A DNA stretch of 64,000 nucleotides from Rhodomicrobium sp. (GTDB lineage Bacteria; Pseudomonadota; Alphaproteobacteria; Rhizobiales; HXMU1428-3): positions 372,001 through 436,000 of the forward strand of contig BQJK01000002.1 in assembly GCA_021604665.1 (NCBI GenBank), given 5' to 3'. The notes beneath the pieces were generated by a model. That model searched no databases, was not told where the DNA came from, and saw only the letters and a list, made by a program, of their open reading frames with translations. How positions within the stretch are numbered: the first letter of the stretch is position 1; each line of letters starts with the position of its first letter. The position numbers and the translations under genes are program-made. This document shows, in pieces, positions 27,753-37,836 of the stretch.

Positions 27753-28064
27753 TTAAAATAATTTAAGGCCGGGGGGGATGGGAAGATCGCCGGTGACTTC
27801 TTTCATTTTGGCTGCGGCCTCTTCTTCTGCTTTGGTTTTGGCATCCTTATGGGCTGCAATGATGAGATCTTCCAACACGTCTTTTTCATTGGCTGCAAAG
27901 AGGCTGTCATCTATGGTCAGACCGCGCATTTCGCCTTTGCCGTTAAGGGTGACAGTTACCATGCCAGCGCCGCTCATGCCTTCAATTTCAGTGCTCTCCA
28001 GCTCTTTTTGCAGCTCCTGCATTTTGGACTGTAATTGCTGGGCTTTTTTCATCATATCAAACAT
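27753..28064 (-). CDS. YbaB/EbfC nucleoid-associated protein
   Basis: 'MMKKAQQLQSKMQELQKELESTEIEGMSGAGMVTVTLNGKGEM', between dnaX and recR. Confidence 0.93.
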   Translation of the reverse strand: MFDMMKKAQQLQSKMQELQKELESTEIEGMSGAGMVTVTLNGKGEMRGLTIDDSLFAANEKDVLEDLIIAAHKDAKTKAEEEAAAKMKEVTGDLPIPPGLKLF

Positions 28065-28214
28065 CAGGTTTTCTCCGGTGAAGCGCGCCTCTATGAGCCT
28101 TGCGCTGTCTATAAATTGAGATCGCGGTTGTTGTTAGTTACCTATAGAAAGGCAGGTGAGCTTACAATCTATTTTCGTGTTCTTTGTGTTCTCAACTCTT
28201 TGAGTGATAACTTC

Positions 28215-30065
28215 TTAGCGTTCATTCGGCTCTTCATCTTCTGGCTGCTCACGCTCTAATGCTGGTTTACCAGCTGTTGGCCCGCCCTCTTCAAGTGATT
28301 TTATGCCAATGATTTCTGCGCCAGGGAAATGGGCAAGGGTTTGCTCCAGAAACGGGTGCGCGCGGATCTGCTCCATTTCTTGTGCTTCTTGCTTGCGCCG
28401 CTGACTGCCGATTGTTTCCCGGCCCTTTTCATGTGAGAGGGCGACCATCCACCTCGAGCCTGTCAGACGGGTGAGCTTATTGGATAGCTCGGAGGCTAAA
28501 CCTTCATTTGCTCCCGGCAGCAGGTGAAGCTCGATACGGCCCGGGGCAAAACTAACCAGCTCGGCATAATCTTCCAGTTGCAGCTTTAACTTTACATCGC
28601 GCTCCTGGCCTATCAGCGCGACGACATCATGAAAGCTTCGGAGCTCTACTGCTGTCTGAGGTTCCGCTTGACTATGGGCGATGGGCTCTGGGCGGGTCAT
28701 GCTTTCAGCTTCTGGCGCCGCGATATGATCACGCCCGTTAACGGTGCGAGCGGCAGGGCTGTTACTGAAATGGGCAGTGGCGTCCTCTACACGACCACCG
28801 CCGGGCTCTTGCCCTGTTGCGGGTGCAGCTGGCTCTATGGTTTGGTCCTTCATTTTGTGAAGGGCGCGGATGATATCTTCCGGTGAGGGGAGATCGCTCA
28901 TATAGAGGAGCCGCAGCAGGACCATTTCAGCGGCGCTGAGTTGGTTGGGCGCGCTGCCAACTTCTTGATAGCCCTTAAGGAGCGCCTGCCAAGCGCGGTT
29001 GAGGATGGCCATGGAAAGCTTGCCGCTCATCTCTTCAATTTGGGTGCGGGCGGCCTCTGGCACATCTTCTGCGGCTTTGTTCCCCAGCGCTTTGGCTTTT
29101 GTCAGGCTGTGGACAGCTTCTGCCATATCGCTAACGAGCTGTTGCGGGTCGCCGCCATGGTCATAGAAGGTTTTAAATGTTGGTAGAGCTGCAGCGGCAT
29201 CGCCGCTGAAAAGCTCGCCCAACAGACGCAGGATTTCTGCCTGATCAGCAATGCCAAGCATGGCACGGATATCATCTGCGCTAATGGCGCCGCTTTCTGC
29301 GCGGGCAAAGGCCTGATCGAGGAGGGAGAGGCCATCCCGCACCGAGCCTTCAGCTGCGCGCGCGATGAGGCTTACAGCGTCCTGATCTATGCTGACGCTC
29401 TCTTTTTCTGCAATGCTGGTGAAGTGCTGTTCCAGCTCTCTAATGTCTATGCGGCGGAGATCAAAGCGCTGGCACCGAGACAACACGGTGACGGGCACCT
29501 TGCGTAGCTCGGTTGTGGCGAAGATGAATTTAACATGCGCTGGCGGCTCTTCCAATGTTTTGAGAAGGCCGTTAAACGCCGATTTAGAGAGCATGTGCAC
29601 TTCGTCGATAATGTAAACTTTATAGCGGGCAGAAACTGGCTTGTAGCGGGCTGCCTCGATTATTTCACGGATGTCATCAATGCCGGTGTGGGAGGCGGCG
29701 TCCATTTCGATCACATCAACATGGGTGCCTGCCATGATGGCGGCGCAATGGCGACCTTCTTCCTGCATGTCGATGGTGGGTTCTGATATTTTATCTGTCT
29801 CAAAATTGAGCGCGCGGGCGAGGATGCGGGCGGTGGTTGTTTTGCCGACACCTCTGACACCAGAAAGCATGTAGCCTTGAGCAATGCGGTTGCTTTGAAA
29901 GCCATTTCGCAGGGTTTGCACCATGGCATCCTGGCCGATGAGATCGCTAAAATCTGCCGGGCGATATTTTCGGGCGAGCACCAGATAGCCCTGATCCTTC
30001 ACTGCGGAGGCGGCGGGCGGGTTTTTGGCACCGCTTTTTGAATCTGACTTTGCTGTATCGCTCAT
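28215..30065 (-). CDS. dnaX: DNA polymerase III subunit tau/gamma
   Basis: 'LARKYRPADFSDLIGQDAMVQTLRNG', 'LSGVRGVGKTTTARILARALN', 'YIIDEVHMLSKSAFNGLLKTLEEPP'. Confidence 0.97.
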   Translation of the reverse strand: MSDTAKSDSKSGAKNPPAASAVKDQGYLVLARKYRPADFSDLIGQDAMVQTLRNGFQSNRIAQGYMLSGVRGVGKTTTARILARALNFETDKISEPTIDMQEEGRHCAAIMAGTHVDVIEMDAASHTGIDDIREIIEAARYKPVSARYKVYIIDEVHMLSKSAFNGLLKTLEEPPAHVKFIFATTELRKVPVTVLSRCQRFDLRRIDIRELEQHFTSIAEKESVSIDQDAVSLIARAAEGSVRDGLSLLDQAFARAESGAISADDIRAMLGIADQAEILRLLGELFSGDAAAALPTFKTFYDHGGDPQQLVSDMAEAVHSLTKAKALGNKAAEDVPEAARTQIEEMSGKLSMAILNRAWQALLKGYQEVGSAPNQLSAAEMVLLRLLYMSDLPSPEDIIRALHKMKDQTIEPAAPATGQEPGGGRVEDATAHFSNSPAARTVNGRDHIAAPEAESMTRPEPIAHSQAEPQTAVELRSFHDVVALIGQERDVKLKLQLEDYAELVSFAPGRIELHLLPGANEGLASELSNKLTRLTGSRWMVALSHEKGRETIGSQRRKQEAQEMEQIRAHPFLEQTLAHFPGAEIIGIKSLEEGGPTAGKPALEREQPEDEEPNER

Positions 30066-30297
30066 ATATGGATGTATCTACGGTTTGGTATGCGGTGATT
30101 TATGATTAGGGCGAAGGATATTGTGTTTTTTAGCGCCTGTCGATGGTGGGCTGATGGGTTTGACCAGTTTTAGTCCGACGTCACAAGGGACGTTCGATAC
30201 AGCATGCGAGCCCTTACTGCACTATGCTGCTCAGATAAATAAGCTGCGATCAGTTATGGAGCGCTGGAATGAAATTATGGGAGGGGGAGAGATAAAA

Positions 30298-30390
30298 GGA
30301 GGTTGGACGGCAACCCGTTTCCAGATCGTTAGGGCTGCTTCCTTCCGGACCTGACCCGGTTGGCGAAGGACACGTCCACCGCCAACCTCC
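30298..30390 (-). ncRNA. ffs: signal recognition particle (4.5S) RNA
   Basis: Reverse strand contains GGGTCAGGTCCGGAAGGAAGCAGCCCTAACG with terminal pairing GGAGGTTGG/CCAACCTCC; just upstream of dnaX. Confidence 0.95.
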
Positions 30391-30505
30391 CGGCCTATAG
30401 TATAGCAGAAAGTACGGGGGTGTTTGCAAGCCTATTTTTTACTAAATTTCAGAGAATTTATAAAAAGCTTCGCTTTGCATTCTGCCTGCTGATAACAGCC
30501 CTTTT

Positions 30506-31348
30506 CTACATAGAATCCCTGAAGTTATGGCGCTTATAGGTGCCGAGGATGCGCACTGTAGAGGTATAGAAATCAAGCTCTTCCAATGCCAGGGTGACGG
30601 CGCGTTCGCTCGGGTGGCCTTCAATATCAGCATAGAACATGGTTGCGTTAAAAGAACCTTCGAGCTGGTAGCTTTCCAGCTTGGTAATATTGACCCCATT
30701 GGTCGCAAACCCGCCCAGCGCCTTATAAAGCGCGGCTGGTACATTGCGGACCCGGAAGATGAAGCTGGTCATTACAGGCCCCTCTTCTGCTGTAGCGTCC
30801 TTTTGCTTATTTGCGAGAATGAGGAACCTTGTGGTGTTATGCTCTGCATCTTCAACATCAGGGCGGAGAATCTCCAGCCCATAGATTTCTGCGGCGAGCG
30901 ATGAGGCGATGGCCGCTTGTGAGCTATCGCCATTTTCGCTGACCATGCGGGCGGAACCAGCCGTGTCGGCTTCCAGCACCGGGGTGAGGCCTAACTCTCT
31001 GATAACATTACGGCATTGACCGAGCGCCATTGTGTGGCTATGGACTGTTTTTAGATCCTCCAGCTTTGTTCCCTTTAGCGCTAACAATTGATGACGCACG
31101 CGCTCAAAATGCTCGCCAACGACATAAAGCCCTGACTCTGGCAAGAGATGATGGATATCTGCGACGCGGCCAGCGACGGAATTTTCAATCGGGATCATCG
31201 CCAGATCTACCTGGCCGTTCTTTACTGCTGCGAACGCATCTTCAAAGGTGGCGGCGGGGATGGCCTCAGCTTTTGGGTAGGCATCAACGCAGGCGAGATG
31301 GGAATTAGCGCCTGCTTCACCCTGATAAATGACTTTAAGCCCTGCCAT
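30506..31348 (-). CDS. pheA: prephenate dehydratase
   Basis: 'VIYQGEAGANSHLACVDAYP', 'AMIPIENSVAGRVADIHHLL', 'NTTRFLILA', ACT domain 'TSFIFRVRNVPAALYKALGGFATNGVNITKLESYQ'. Confidence 0.95.
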   Translation of the reverse strand: MAGLKVIYQGEAGANSHLACVDAYPKAEAIPAATFEDAFAAVKNGQVDLAMIPIENSVAGRVADIHHLLPESGLYVVGEHFERVRHQLLALKGTKLEDLKTVHSHTMALGQCRNVIRELGLTPVLEADTAGSARMVSENGDSSQAAIASSLAAEIYGLEILRPDVEDAEHNTTRFLILANKQKDATAEEGPVMTSFIFRVRNVPAALYKALGGFATNGVNITKLESYQLEGSFNATMFYADIEGHPSERAVTLALEELDFYTSTVRILGTYKRHNFRDSM

Positions 31349-31468
31349 TGGCCGGTTTCCTTAAATATTTTGGTTCTTTAACGCCTGCGCCGCACTGGCT
31401 TGCGCCTCAATCTTCTGTATCAGCTTTAAAGAGCGGTTGCTTGCTGTGTCAAGATAATTGGATGACAC

Positions 31469-32212
31469 TTATTCCGCTAACAGGGCGCGGGCTTTTTCCA
31501 AATCTGCTTCTGTATCCACACCCAGGGGGTGCGTGTTGACGATTGCGACATCTATTCGCAGGCCCGCTTCCAGCGCGCGGAGCTGCTCCAGCTTTTCGCG
31601 CTGCTCTAACGGCGAGGGAGGGAGCGCAATAAAACGCTTCAGGCTATCACGCTGATAACCATAGATACCGATATGATGATAGAGCGGCCCCTGACCTGTG
31701 GGGGCGGTGGCCCTTGTGAAATAAAGGGCGCGGTGATGAGTGGGCGTTAGCGGGCTGCCGACCATTTTTACCACATTAGGGTTGGTCTTCTCGGCCTCAT
31801 CCGCGATCTCAACAGCAAGGGTAGAAACATCGACCGCGGGCTCATCCAAAAGGGCGGCGCATTGCTTGACCAAGGCGGGGTCTAATGTTGGCAAGTCACC
31901 TTGTAGGTTTATGATTTTACTGTATTTTCCAGCCTCGTCAGATTTTAGCAGTGCCTCATAGATGCGGTCTGAACCGCTGGCATGGTCGCTGCGGGTGAGG
32001 CAGGCTTTGCCGCCAACCGCTTCAATCGCGCTGGCGATTTCCTGATGATCTGTGGCCACAATGACCGGGCCTATATCTGCCTCTACAGCGCGGCGCCAGA
32101 CATGAATGATCATCGGTTCGCCATTGATTTCTCTTAGTGGCTTACCGGGCAGTCGCGTGGCTTCCATGCGGGCGGGAATGAGTGTGAGGCAATCTGTATT
32201 CTGTGCGCTCAT
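31469..32212 (-). CDS. kdsB: 3-deoxy-manno-octulosonate cytidylyltransferase
   Basis: 'LIPARMEATRLPGKPLREINGEPMIIHVWRRA', 'VVATDHQEIASAIEAVGGKACLTRSDHASGSDRIYEAL', 'NLQGDLPTLDP'. Confidence 0.96.
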   Translation of the reverse strand: MSAQNTDCLTLIPARMEATRLPGKPLREINGEPMIIHVWRRAVEADIGPVIVATDHQEIASAIEAVGGKACLTRSDHASGSDRIYEALLKSDEAGKYSKIINLQGDLPTLDPALVKQCAALLDEPAVDVSTLAVEIADEAEKTNPNVVKMVGSPLTPTHHRALYFTRATAPTGQGPLYHHIGIYGYQRDSLKRFIALPPSPLEQREKLEQLRALEAGLRIDVAIVNTHPLGVDTEADLEKARALLAE

Positions 32213-32456
32213 TCTACATTTACTCCTTGATCATCATCATTTGGCGGGCTGGTTCATCTTTATTTTCAGAATGCCCCTTTATGCCGAATTTGGCGCTAAT
32301 TTGATCTGTTCTATTGACAAAAGCCATAAATTATATTGAGAAACCGTGCAGACTGGTTGATTGCTACCCGAGAGAAGGCTAGTTTGCACACCAGCCTTTC
32401 AGGATCAATCTCTGAATATAACTGAATTACCTTATTTCAAAGGGACTGAGCGCAAC

Positions 32457-33002
32457 ATGGACGGATTTGAACTCAATAAAATTATCGGCTGGGCGCTTGC
32501 TGCGTTACTGGTCATATTCGGTGGACGCACTTTTGTAGAGATATATAACGGTGGTCATGGCGATCACGGTGAGCATAAGCCTGCTTATGCGATTGAAGTT
32601 GCTGATAGCGGCGCGAAAAAAGGTGCCGAGAAAAAAGCGGAAGTGGCTGTTGATATTAAAACGCTGATTGCTAGTGCTGACATCGATTCTGGGGCTAAGG
32701 TCGCAAAAAAATGTGCAGCCTGCCACACATTCGATAAAGGCGGCGCCAATAAAACTGGCCCAGCGCTTTACGGCGTTGTTAATCGTGACCTGGCTTCTGC
32801 CTCCGGTTTTGGCTACTCGGATGCCTTAAAAGCCAAAGGCGGCAAGTGGGATTATGATGCGCTTGCCAAATTCCTTGCAAAACCTAAAGACTTTGCACCA
32901 GGCACGGCGATGAATTTTGGTGGCATCAAAAAAGATAACCAACTTGCCAGCCTGATTGCTTACCTTAGAAGCCTGAGCGATAACCCGGCGCCATTGCCAT
33001 AG
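32457..33002 (+). CDS. cycM: membrane-anchored cytochrome c (CycM/c552 type)
   Basis: MDGFELNKIIGWALAALLVIFGGRTFVEIY anchor; heme site CAACHTFDKGGANKTGPALYGVVNR; start trimmed from ORF 32361. Confidence 0.88.
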   Translation: MDGFELNKIIGWALAALLVIFGGRTFVEIYNGGHGDHGEHKPAYAIEVADSGAKKGAEKKAEVAVDIKTLIASADIDSGAKVAKKCAACHTFDKGGANKTGPALYGVVNRDLASASGFGYSDALKAKGGKWDYDALAKFLAKPKDFAPGTAMNFGGIKKDNQLASLIAYLRSLSDNPAPLP

Positions 33003-33097
33003 GGCTATAGCCTTATTAATCAGGTATCTCCCTCGAATTCGGGGTGGATTTTGGTCTTTTGGGGCCGATTTTAGTGTCAGATTAAAGTAAAATCATA

Positions 33098-33136
33098 AAA
33101 ACCTTGCCGAGAGCCACATTTTCGGCGAGGTTTTTT
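33098..33136 (+). terminator. intrinsic terminator after cycM
   Basis: ACCTTGCCGA...TCGGCGAGGTTTTTT. Confidence 0.8.
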
Positions 33137-33229
33137 GTGCTCTTAGCGGGCATGGGGCTTTCACCGGTTAGTGGTTGCCTCATCGTTTGTTTTAGTCATG
33201 TTATCTATTGCTGACTAAAAGCTGTTACT

Positions 33230-35305
33230 ATGGAAATTGCCGCCCCGAAACTAATGAAAATTAAGGTCATTACCTTGAAAAAACTTACACTTCAGTCTTT
33301 TGCTCCTCGCTTCCTCTCCTCTCAAATCATAGCTTCTCTCTTTGCCGCTGCTTTTTCAGGCGCCTTGCTATTGATGGCGCTATCCTCTCACGCTATTGCG
33401 CAAGAGGGAGAGCAAGGCACGTCTAGTGTTGGTGGCAAACGGCATATTGCTCTTTCACTCACAGGCACGCCGAAATATGGCCCTGAGACCACACATTATG
33501 AGTATGTGAACCCTGAAGCGCCTAAGGGCGGCTCTATGCGGCTTTTTGGGAATGGCGGTTTTGACAGCCTGAACCCATTTACGACCAAGGGCACCCCGGC
33601 AGCGGCGTTATTGCTAACCTATGACCAGTTAATGACCTCAACCATGGATGAGGGCTCCGCGCAATATTGCCACCTTTGTGAGTGGGTCTCCTACCCGGAT
33701 GATTTTTCCTCTGCCACTTTTAAGCTGCGGGACGGGCCAAAATTTCATGATGGTAAGCCGATTACTGTGGAGGATGTGATTTACTCACTGACGACGCTGA
33801 AGGAGGCGAACCCGCGCTACAGGCAATATTACAAAAATGTAGTTAAGGCTGAAAAGACCGGCGAGCGGGAAGTTACTTTTCGCTTTAATGTAAAAGGCAA
33901 CCGGGAGCTGCCCTATATTATTGGTGAGCTATATATCATCCCGAAACATTATTGGACGGCGAAAAACAAAGAAGGTGAGCTGCGTGACCTTGGCAAAACC
34001 ACGCTCGATGTGCCGCTTGGCTCTGGCCCTTACAAAGTGAAAGATTTTCGCCCCGGCCAGCAAATTGTTTACCAGCGCAATGATGACTATTGGGCCAAAG
34101 ACCTTTTCACAGTGGTTGGACAATATAATTTTGATGAAATTAAATATGAATATTTCCGTGATCAGTCTGTAGCGTTTGAGGCGTTTAAAGGTGATGAATT
34201 TGATTTTTATTATGAAAACTCATCCATCAACTGGGCGCGGAACTATGAATTTAGTGCGGTGAAGGATGGGCGTGTTGTGCGCCGGGATGACATTGTGCTT
34301 CAGAACCCGCAGGGCATGCAGGGATTTGTTTTTAACACCCGACGCGCTAAATTTTCAGACCGGCGGGTAAGAGAAGCGCTATCGCGAGCGTTTGATTTTG
34401 AATGGGCGGCCAAGAACCTTTTTTACAATCAATATAAACGTACAACCAGCTATTTTGAGAATTCTGAGCTTGCCAGCCGGGGGACGCCAAGCGCTGAGGA
34501 AGTGGCGCTCTTAAAACCGCTGGCGAAACAAATTCCACCGAAGGCACTGACTGATGAGTATAAGCCGTTTACTCATGATGGGCAGGGCGGCACCCGTAAG
34601 CAGCTGCGCACAGCCAGAGAATTGCTACGCGCTGCCGGATGGAAAATTCAGAAAGAAGTGGCTGAGGATACCAACTGCGGATTTTTCTGCCGGGCGATGA
34701 TTGCTATTGGTCTTAAATCTGAAAAACAGAATAATGTGCTGCGGAACGCCACTGGCGACGCGATGAAGATCGAGTTTTTGATTGTTGCGCCAGCCTTCCA
34801 GCGGGTGATTCAATCTTATGTTTCAAATCTCAAACAGCTTGGTGTGCAAGCCTCTATCCGGTTGGTTGACCCGGCGCAATACCAGAAACGGCTTGAGACA
34901 TTTGACTTTGATGTTGTTATTTCCGGCTTTGGCCAGTCTGAAAGCCCAGGCAATGAGCAGCGCTTCTATTGGGGCTCGCAAGCAGCAGACACCCCTGGCA
35001 GCCGCAACCTCGCAGGCATTAAAAGCCCAGCGATTGACAAGCTGATTGACAAGATCATCTTTGCTAAATCACGCAAAGAGTTGATAACCGTGACGCGGGC
35101 GATGGACCGGGTGTTGTTGTTTAGCCATTATGTGGTGCCCAACTGGCATGCCGCTTATGAGCGCATCGCCTATTGGCAACGTTTTGGCCAACCGAAGGTG
35201 CAACCCTCCCGCGCGGTTGGGCATGTGCAGACCTGGTGGTATGACCAGGAGAAGGCAACGCGGATAAAATCCAAGCCGGAGGCCGCAAAAAAGCAGCCGA
35301 ATTAA
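33230..35305 (+). CDS. extracellular peptide-binding protein of ABC transporter (YejA-like), copy 1
   Basis: Signal peptide; 'HYEYVNPEAPKGGSMRLFGNGGFDSLNPFTTKG', 'DEIKYEYFRDQSVAFEAFKGDEFDFYYENSSINWA'. Confidence 0.92.
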   Translation: MEIAAPKLMKIKVITLKKLTLQSFAPRFLSSQIIASLFAAAFSGALLLMALSSHAIAQEGEQGTSSVGGKRHIALSLTGTPKYGPETTHYEYVNPEAPKGGSMRLFGNGGFDSLNPFTTKGTPAAALLLTYDQLMTSTMDEGSAQYCHLCEWVSYPDDFSSATFKLRDGPKFHDGKPITVEDVIYSLTTLKEANPRYRQYYKNVVKAEKTGEREVTFRFNVKGNRELPYIIGELYIIPKHYWTAKNKEGELRDLGKTTLDVPLGSGPYKVKDFRPGQQIVYQRNDDYWAKDLFTVVGQYNFDEIKYEYFRDQSVAFEAFKGDEFDFYYENSSINWARNYEFSAVKDGRVVRRDDIVLQNPQGMQGFVFNTRRAKFSDRRVREALSRAFDFEWAAKNLFYNQYKRTTSYFENSELASRGTPSAEEVALLKPLAKQIPPKALTDEYKPFTHDGQGGTRKQLRTARELLRAAGWKIQKEVAEDTNCGFFCRAMIAIGLKSEKQNNVLRNATGDAMKIEFLIVAPAFQRVIQSYVSNLKQLGVQASIRLVDPAQYQKRLETFDFDVVISGFGQSESPGNEQRFYWGSQAADTPGSRNLAGIKSPAIDKLIDKIIFAKSRKELITVTRAMDRVLLFSHYVVPNWHAAYERIAYWQRFGQPKVQPSRAVGHVQTWWYDQEKATRIKSKPEAAKKQPN

Positions 35306-35316
35306 TTTAAGGCTTA

Positions 35317-37269
35317 TTGTTCAGCAGGGTGAATTATCAGATGATATTAAACGGCCTTTCGCACTGCATGTCTTGCAGCAGCTCTGCCCTTCAGCGGCGC
35401 CATGCTTGTGCCCCTCTTGAGCCCAGGGAGATTGTTGGGCCTCGGGCAATTGGGCTTTTTTCAGCGCTATTCGTCGCCTTGTTTTTCATCATTACAGCGG
35501 CTGAAAGCGCAGCCCTTGCCGGGGAGCGCCGCCATGGCCTCTCGACATTTGGTGAGCTGAAATACCCCGCAAGCTTCACTCATTTTGACTATGTGTCGCC
35601 TAATGCGCCCAAAGGCGGGCGGCTCTCTATGATTGGTACTGCGGGGGTGACGACATTTGACAGCTTTAACATGTTCATCCGCAAGGGGGATGCGGCGCAA
35701 GGGCTTAGCTATATTTATGACAGCCTGATGGTGCGGGCCTTTGACGAGGCGGACGCTGTTTATGGGTTGGTTGCAAAAGAAGCTGAGCTGCATGACGATG
35801 GCAAGGGGGTGACCTTTTACCTGCGCGATGAAGCGCGTTTTGCTGATGGCAGCCGCGTGAAGGCCAGTGATGTTGTTTTCACAATTACTACCTTGAAAAC
35901 CAAGGGCCAGCCTTTTTACCGGGTGAGTTTAAAAGATGTTGAGACGGTAGAAGCTGTTGATGACTTGACCGTGCGCTTTCGTTTCAAAGGCGAGCAGACC
36001 CGCGACCTGCCGCAACGGGTGGCTGAGCTGCCTATTTTACCCGCAGCTTTTTATGAGACAGTTTCTTTTGAAAAGGGTTTTCTCACCAAACCGCTTGGCT
36101 CTGGCCCTTATGAGCTTAAGGATTTTAAACCTGGCTTATATGTGACCTATGCGCGGCGGGAAGATTATTGGGCGAAAGATCTGCCTGTGAATAAGGGGCG
36201 GTTTAATTTCGGTGAGCTTCGCTATGAATATTTCAAGGACCGGGGGGCGGAGTTTGAAGCGCTGAAAGCCGGGGCCTTTGACCTTCGTGAGGAATTTACC
36301 TCGAAGGATTGGGCCACGAAATATGATTTTGATGCGGTGAAGACGGGCCGGGTAATTGTTGCAACTCTGCCGGATATGAACCCATCTGGCACCCAGGGCT
36401 TTTTCATTAATACGCGGCGCAAGAAATTGCAGGATGCCCGGGTGAGAGAGGCGATTGGTCTGGCTTTTGACTTTGAGTGGACCAATAAGAACCTGTTTTA
36501 TGGCCTTTACAAACGTACTGGCAGCTATTTTGAAAACTCGCCCATGAAGGCGGAAGGGCTGCCCAGCGCAGCAGAGCTTGAATTGCTTACCCCATTTAAA
36601 GACCAATTGCCCGCCGCCGTTTTTAAGGATGCGGTTACGCCGCCCAAGAGCAATGGCAGCGGCCAGGATCGGCGCTTATTGCGCCGGGCGCGCAAATTGT
36701 TGGATGAAGCAGGCTGGCCGTTAAAAAACCGGGTGCGGACCAATGCGGCTGGTGAGGTGCTTAAGTTGGAGTTCTTAACGTTTAGCCCCTCATTCTCTCG
36801 CATCATTCTGCCGATGATACGGAATTTGAAAACTATTGGCATTCAAGCCACTTTGCGCCAAGTGGACCCGGCGCAATATCAGGAGCGGTTGAAAAGCTTT
36901 GATTTTGACCTCACCACATCGCGCTTCACTATGCGGCTGACACCTGGGGTTGAGCTGCGTAATTTCTTTGCCTCTTCTTCGGCTGAGGCGCAGGGGAGCT
37001 TTAACCTTGCTGGCATTAAAAACCCTGTGGTTGATGCGCTGATCGCGCGTATTTCCCAGGCCAAAAGCCGGGAAGAGTTGACCACCGCGACCAAAGCGCT
37101 TGACCGGGTGCTTCGCGCCTCTCATTACTGGGTGCCGCATTGGTATAAATCTTCCCATAACATCGCTTATTGGAACAAGTTCTCAGCCCCGAAGGTCAAA
37201 TCCAAATATGATCGCGGGGTGATAGAGACCTGGTGGTATGATGAGGCTAAAGCGAGCAAGCTAAAATGA
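35317..37269 (+). CDS. extracellular peptide-binding protein of ABC transporter (YejA-like), copy 2
   Basis: 'FDYVSPNAPKGGRLSMIGTAGVTTFDSFN', 'ELRYEYFKDRGAEFEALKAGAFDLREEFTSKDWA'; clearly paralogous to the preceding gene. Confidence 0.92.
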   Translation: MFSRVNYQMILNGLSHCMSCSSSALQRRHACAPLEPREIVGPRAIGLFSALFVALFFIITAAESAALAGERRHGLSTFGELKYPASFTHFDYVSPNAPKGGRLSMIGTAGVTTFDSFNMFIRKGDAAQGLSYIYDSLMVRAFDEADAVYGLVAKEAELHDDGKGVTFYLRDEARFADGSRVKASDVVFTITTLKTKGQPFYRVSLKDVETVEAVDDLTVRFRFKGEQTRDLPQRVAELPILPAAFYETVSFEKGFLTKPLGSGPYELKDFKPGLYVTYARREDYWAKDLPVNKGRFNFGELRYEYFKDRGAEFEALKAGAFDLREEFTSKDWATKYDFDAVKTGRVIVATLPDMNPSGTQGFFINTRRKKLQDARVREAIGLAFDFEWTNKNLFYGLYKRTGSYFENSPMKAEGLPSAAELELLTPFKDQLPAAVFKDAVTPPKSNGSGQDRRLLRRARKLLDEAGWPLKNRVRTNAAGEVLKLEFLTFSPSFSRIILPMIRNLKTIGIQATLRQVDPAQYQERLKSFDFDLTTSRFTMRLTPGVELRNFFASSSAEAQGSFNLAGIKNPVVDALIARISQAKSREELTTATKALDRVLRASHYWVPHWYKSSHNIAYWNKFSAPKVKSKYDRGVIETWWYDEAKASKLK

Positions 37270-37637
37270 CCTTTAAACCAGCACAACCCATTTTTCGTAG
37301 TTTTGATGAAGCCAAGGCGAGCGAGTTTTATATCGATTATCTTGGCTTTCAGGTGGATTGGGAGCATCGCTTTGAGGAAGACGCGCCGCTCTATATGCAG
37401 GTAAGCCTTGGTGAGGTTGTCCTGCACCTCTCTGAACATCACGGTGATGCTACGCCTGGCTCTGCCATTCGTATTGAATGCGCGGATATTGAGGAGTATC
37501 ACGCTAAACTTATGGGTAAAGGGTATCGATTTGCCAATCCGGGGCTTTTAGACCAAAGCTGGGGCTGCCGGGAGCTGATACTGACCGACCCGTTTGGAAA
37601 TCGCATTGTTTTCTTCGTAGATTTACCGAATGAATAG
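37266..37637 (+). CDS. glyoxalase/bleomycin-resistance family protein
   Basis: 'FRSFDEAKASEFYIDYLGFQVDWEHRFEEDAPLYMQVSLGEVVLHLSEHHGDA...LTDPFGNRIVF'; ATGA overlap with the previous gene. Confidence 0.88.
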   Translation: MTFKPAQPIFRSFDEAKASEFYIDYLGFQVDWEHRFEEDAPLYMQVSLGEVVLHLSEHHGDATPGSAIRIECADIEEYHAKLMGKGYRFANPGLLDQSWGCRELILTDPFGNRIVFFVDLPNE

Positions 37638-37836
37638 AGTTTTATGAAAAACAAGGGTCTCGGCGACGTTTGTTTTCTATTTGTGGTTTGTTATTTGGCC
37701 CTATGCTCGCTTAAAGGTGAGCGGGTGTTAACGGTTTGAGGCTATGAAAGCCCTTCAAAAGGCAGTATCAATTGGGCGGCCTGTTTATGCAGCCCACTAA
37801 CTGAATGAAAGCGCATCAAGGAGCGATAAGAACAAC

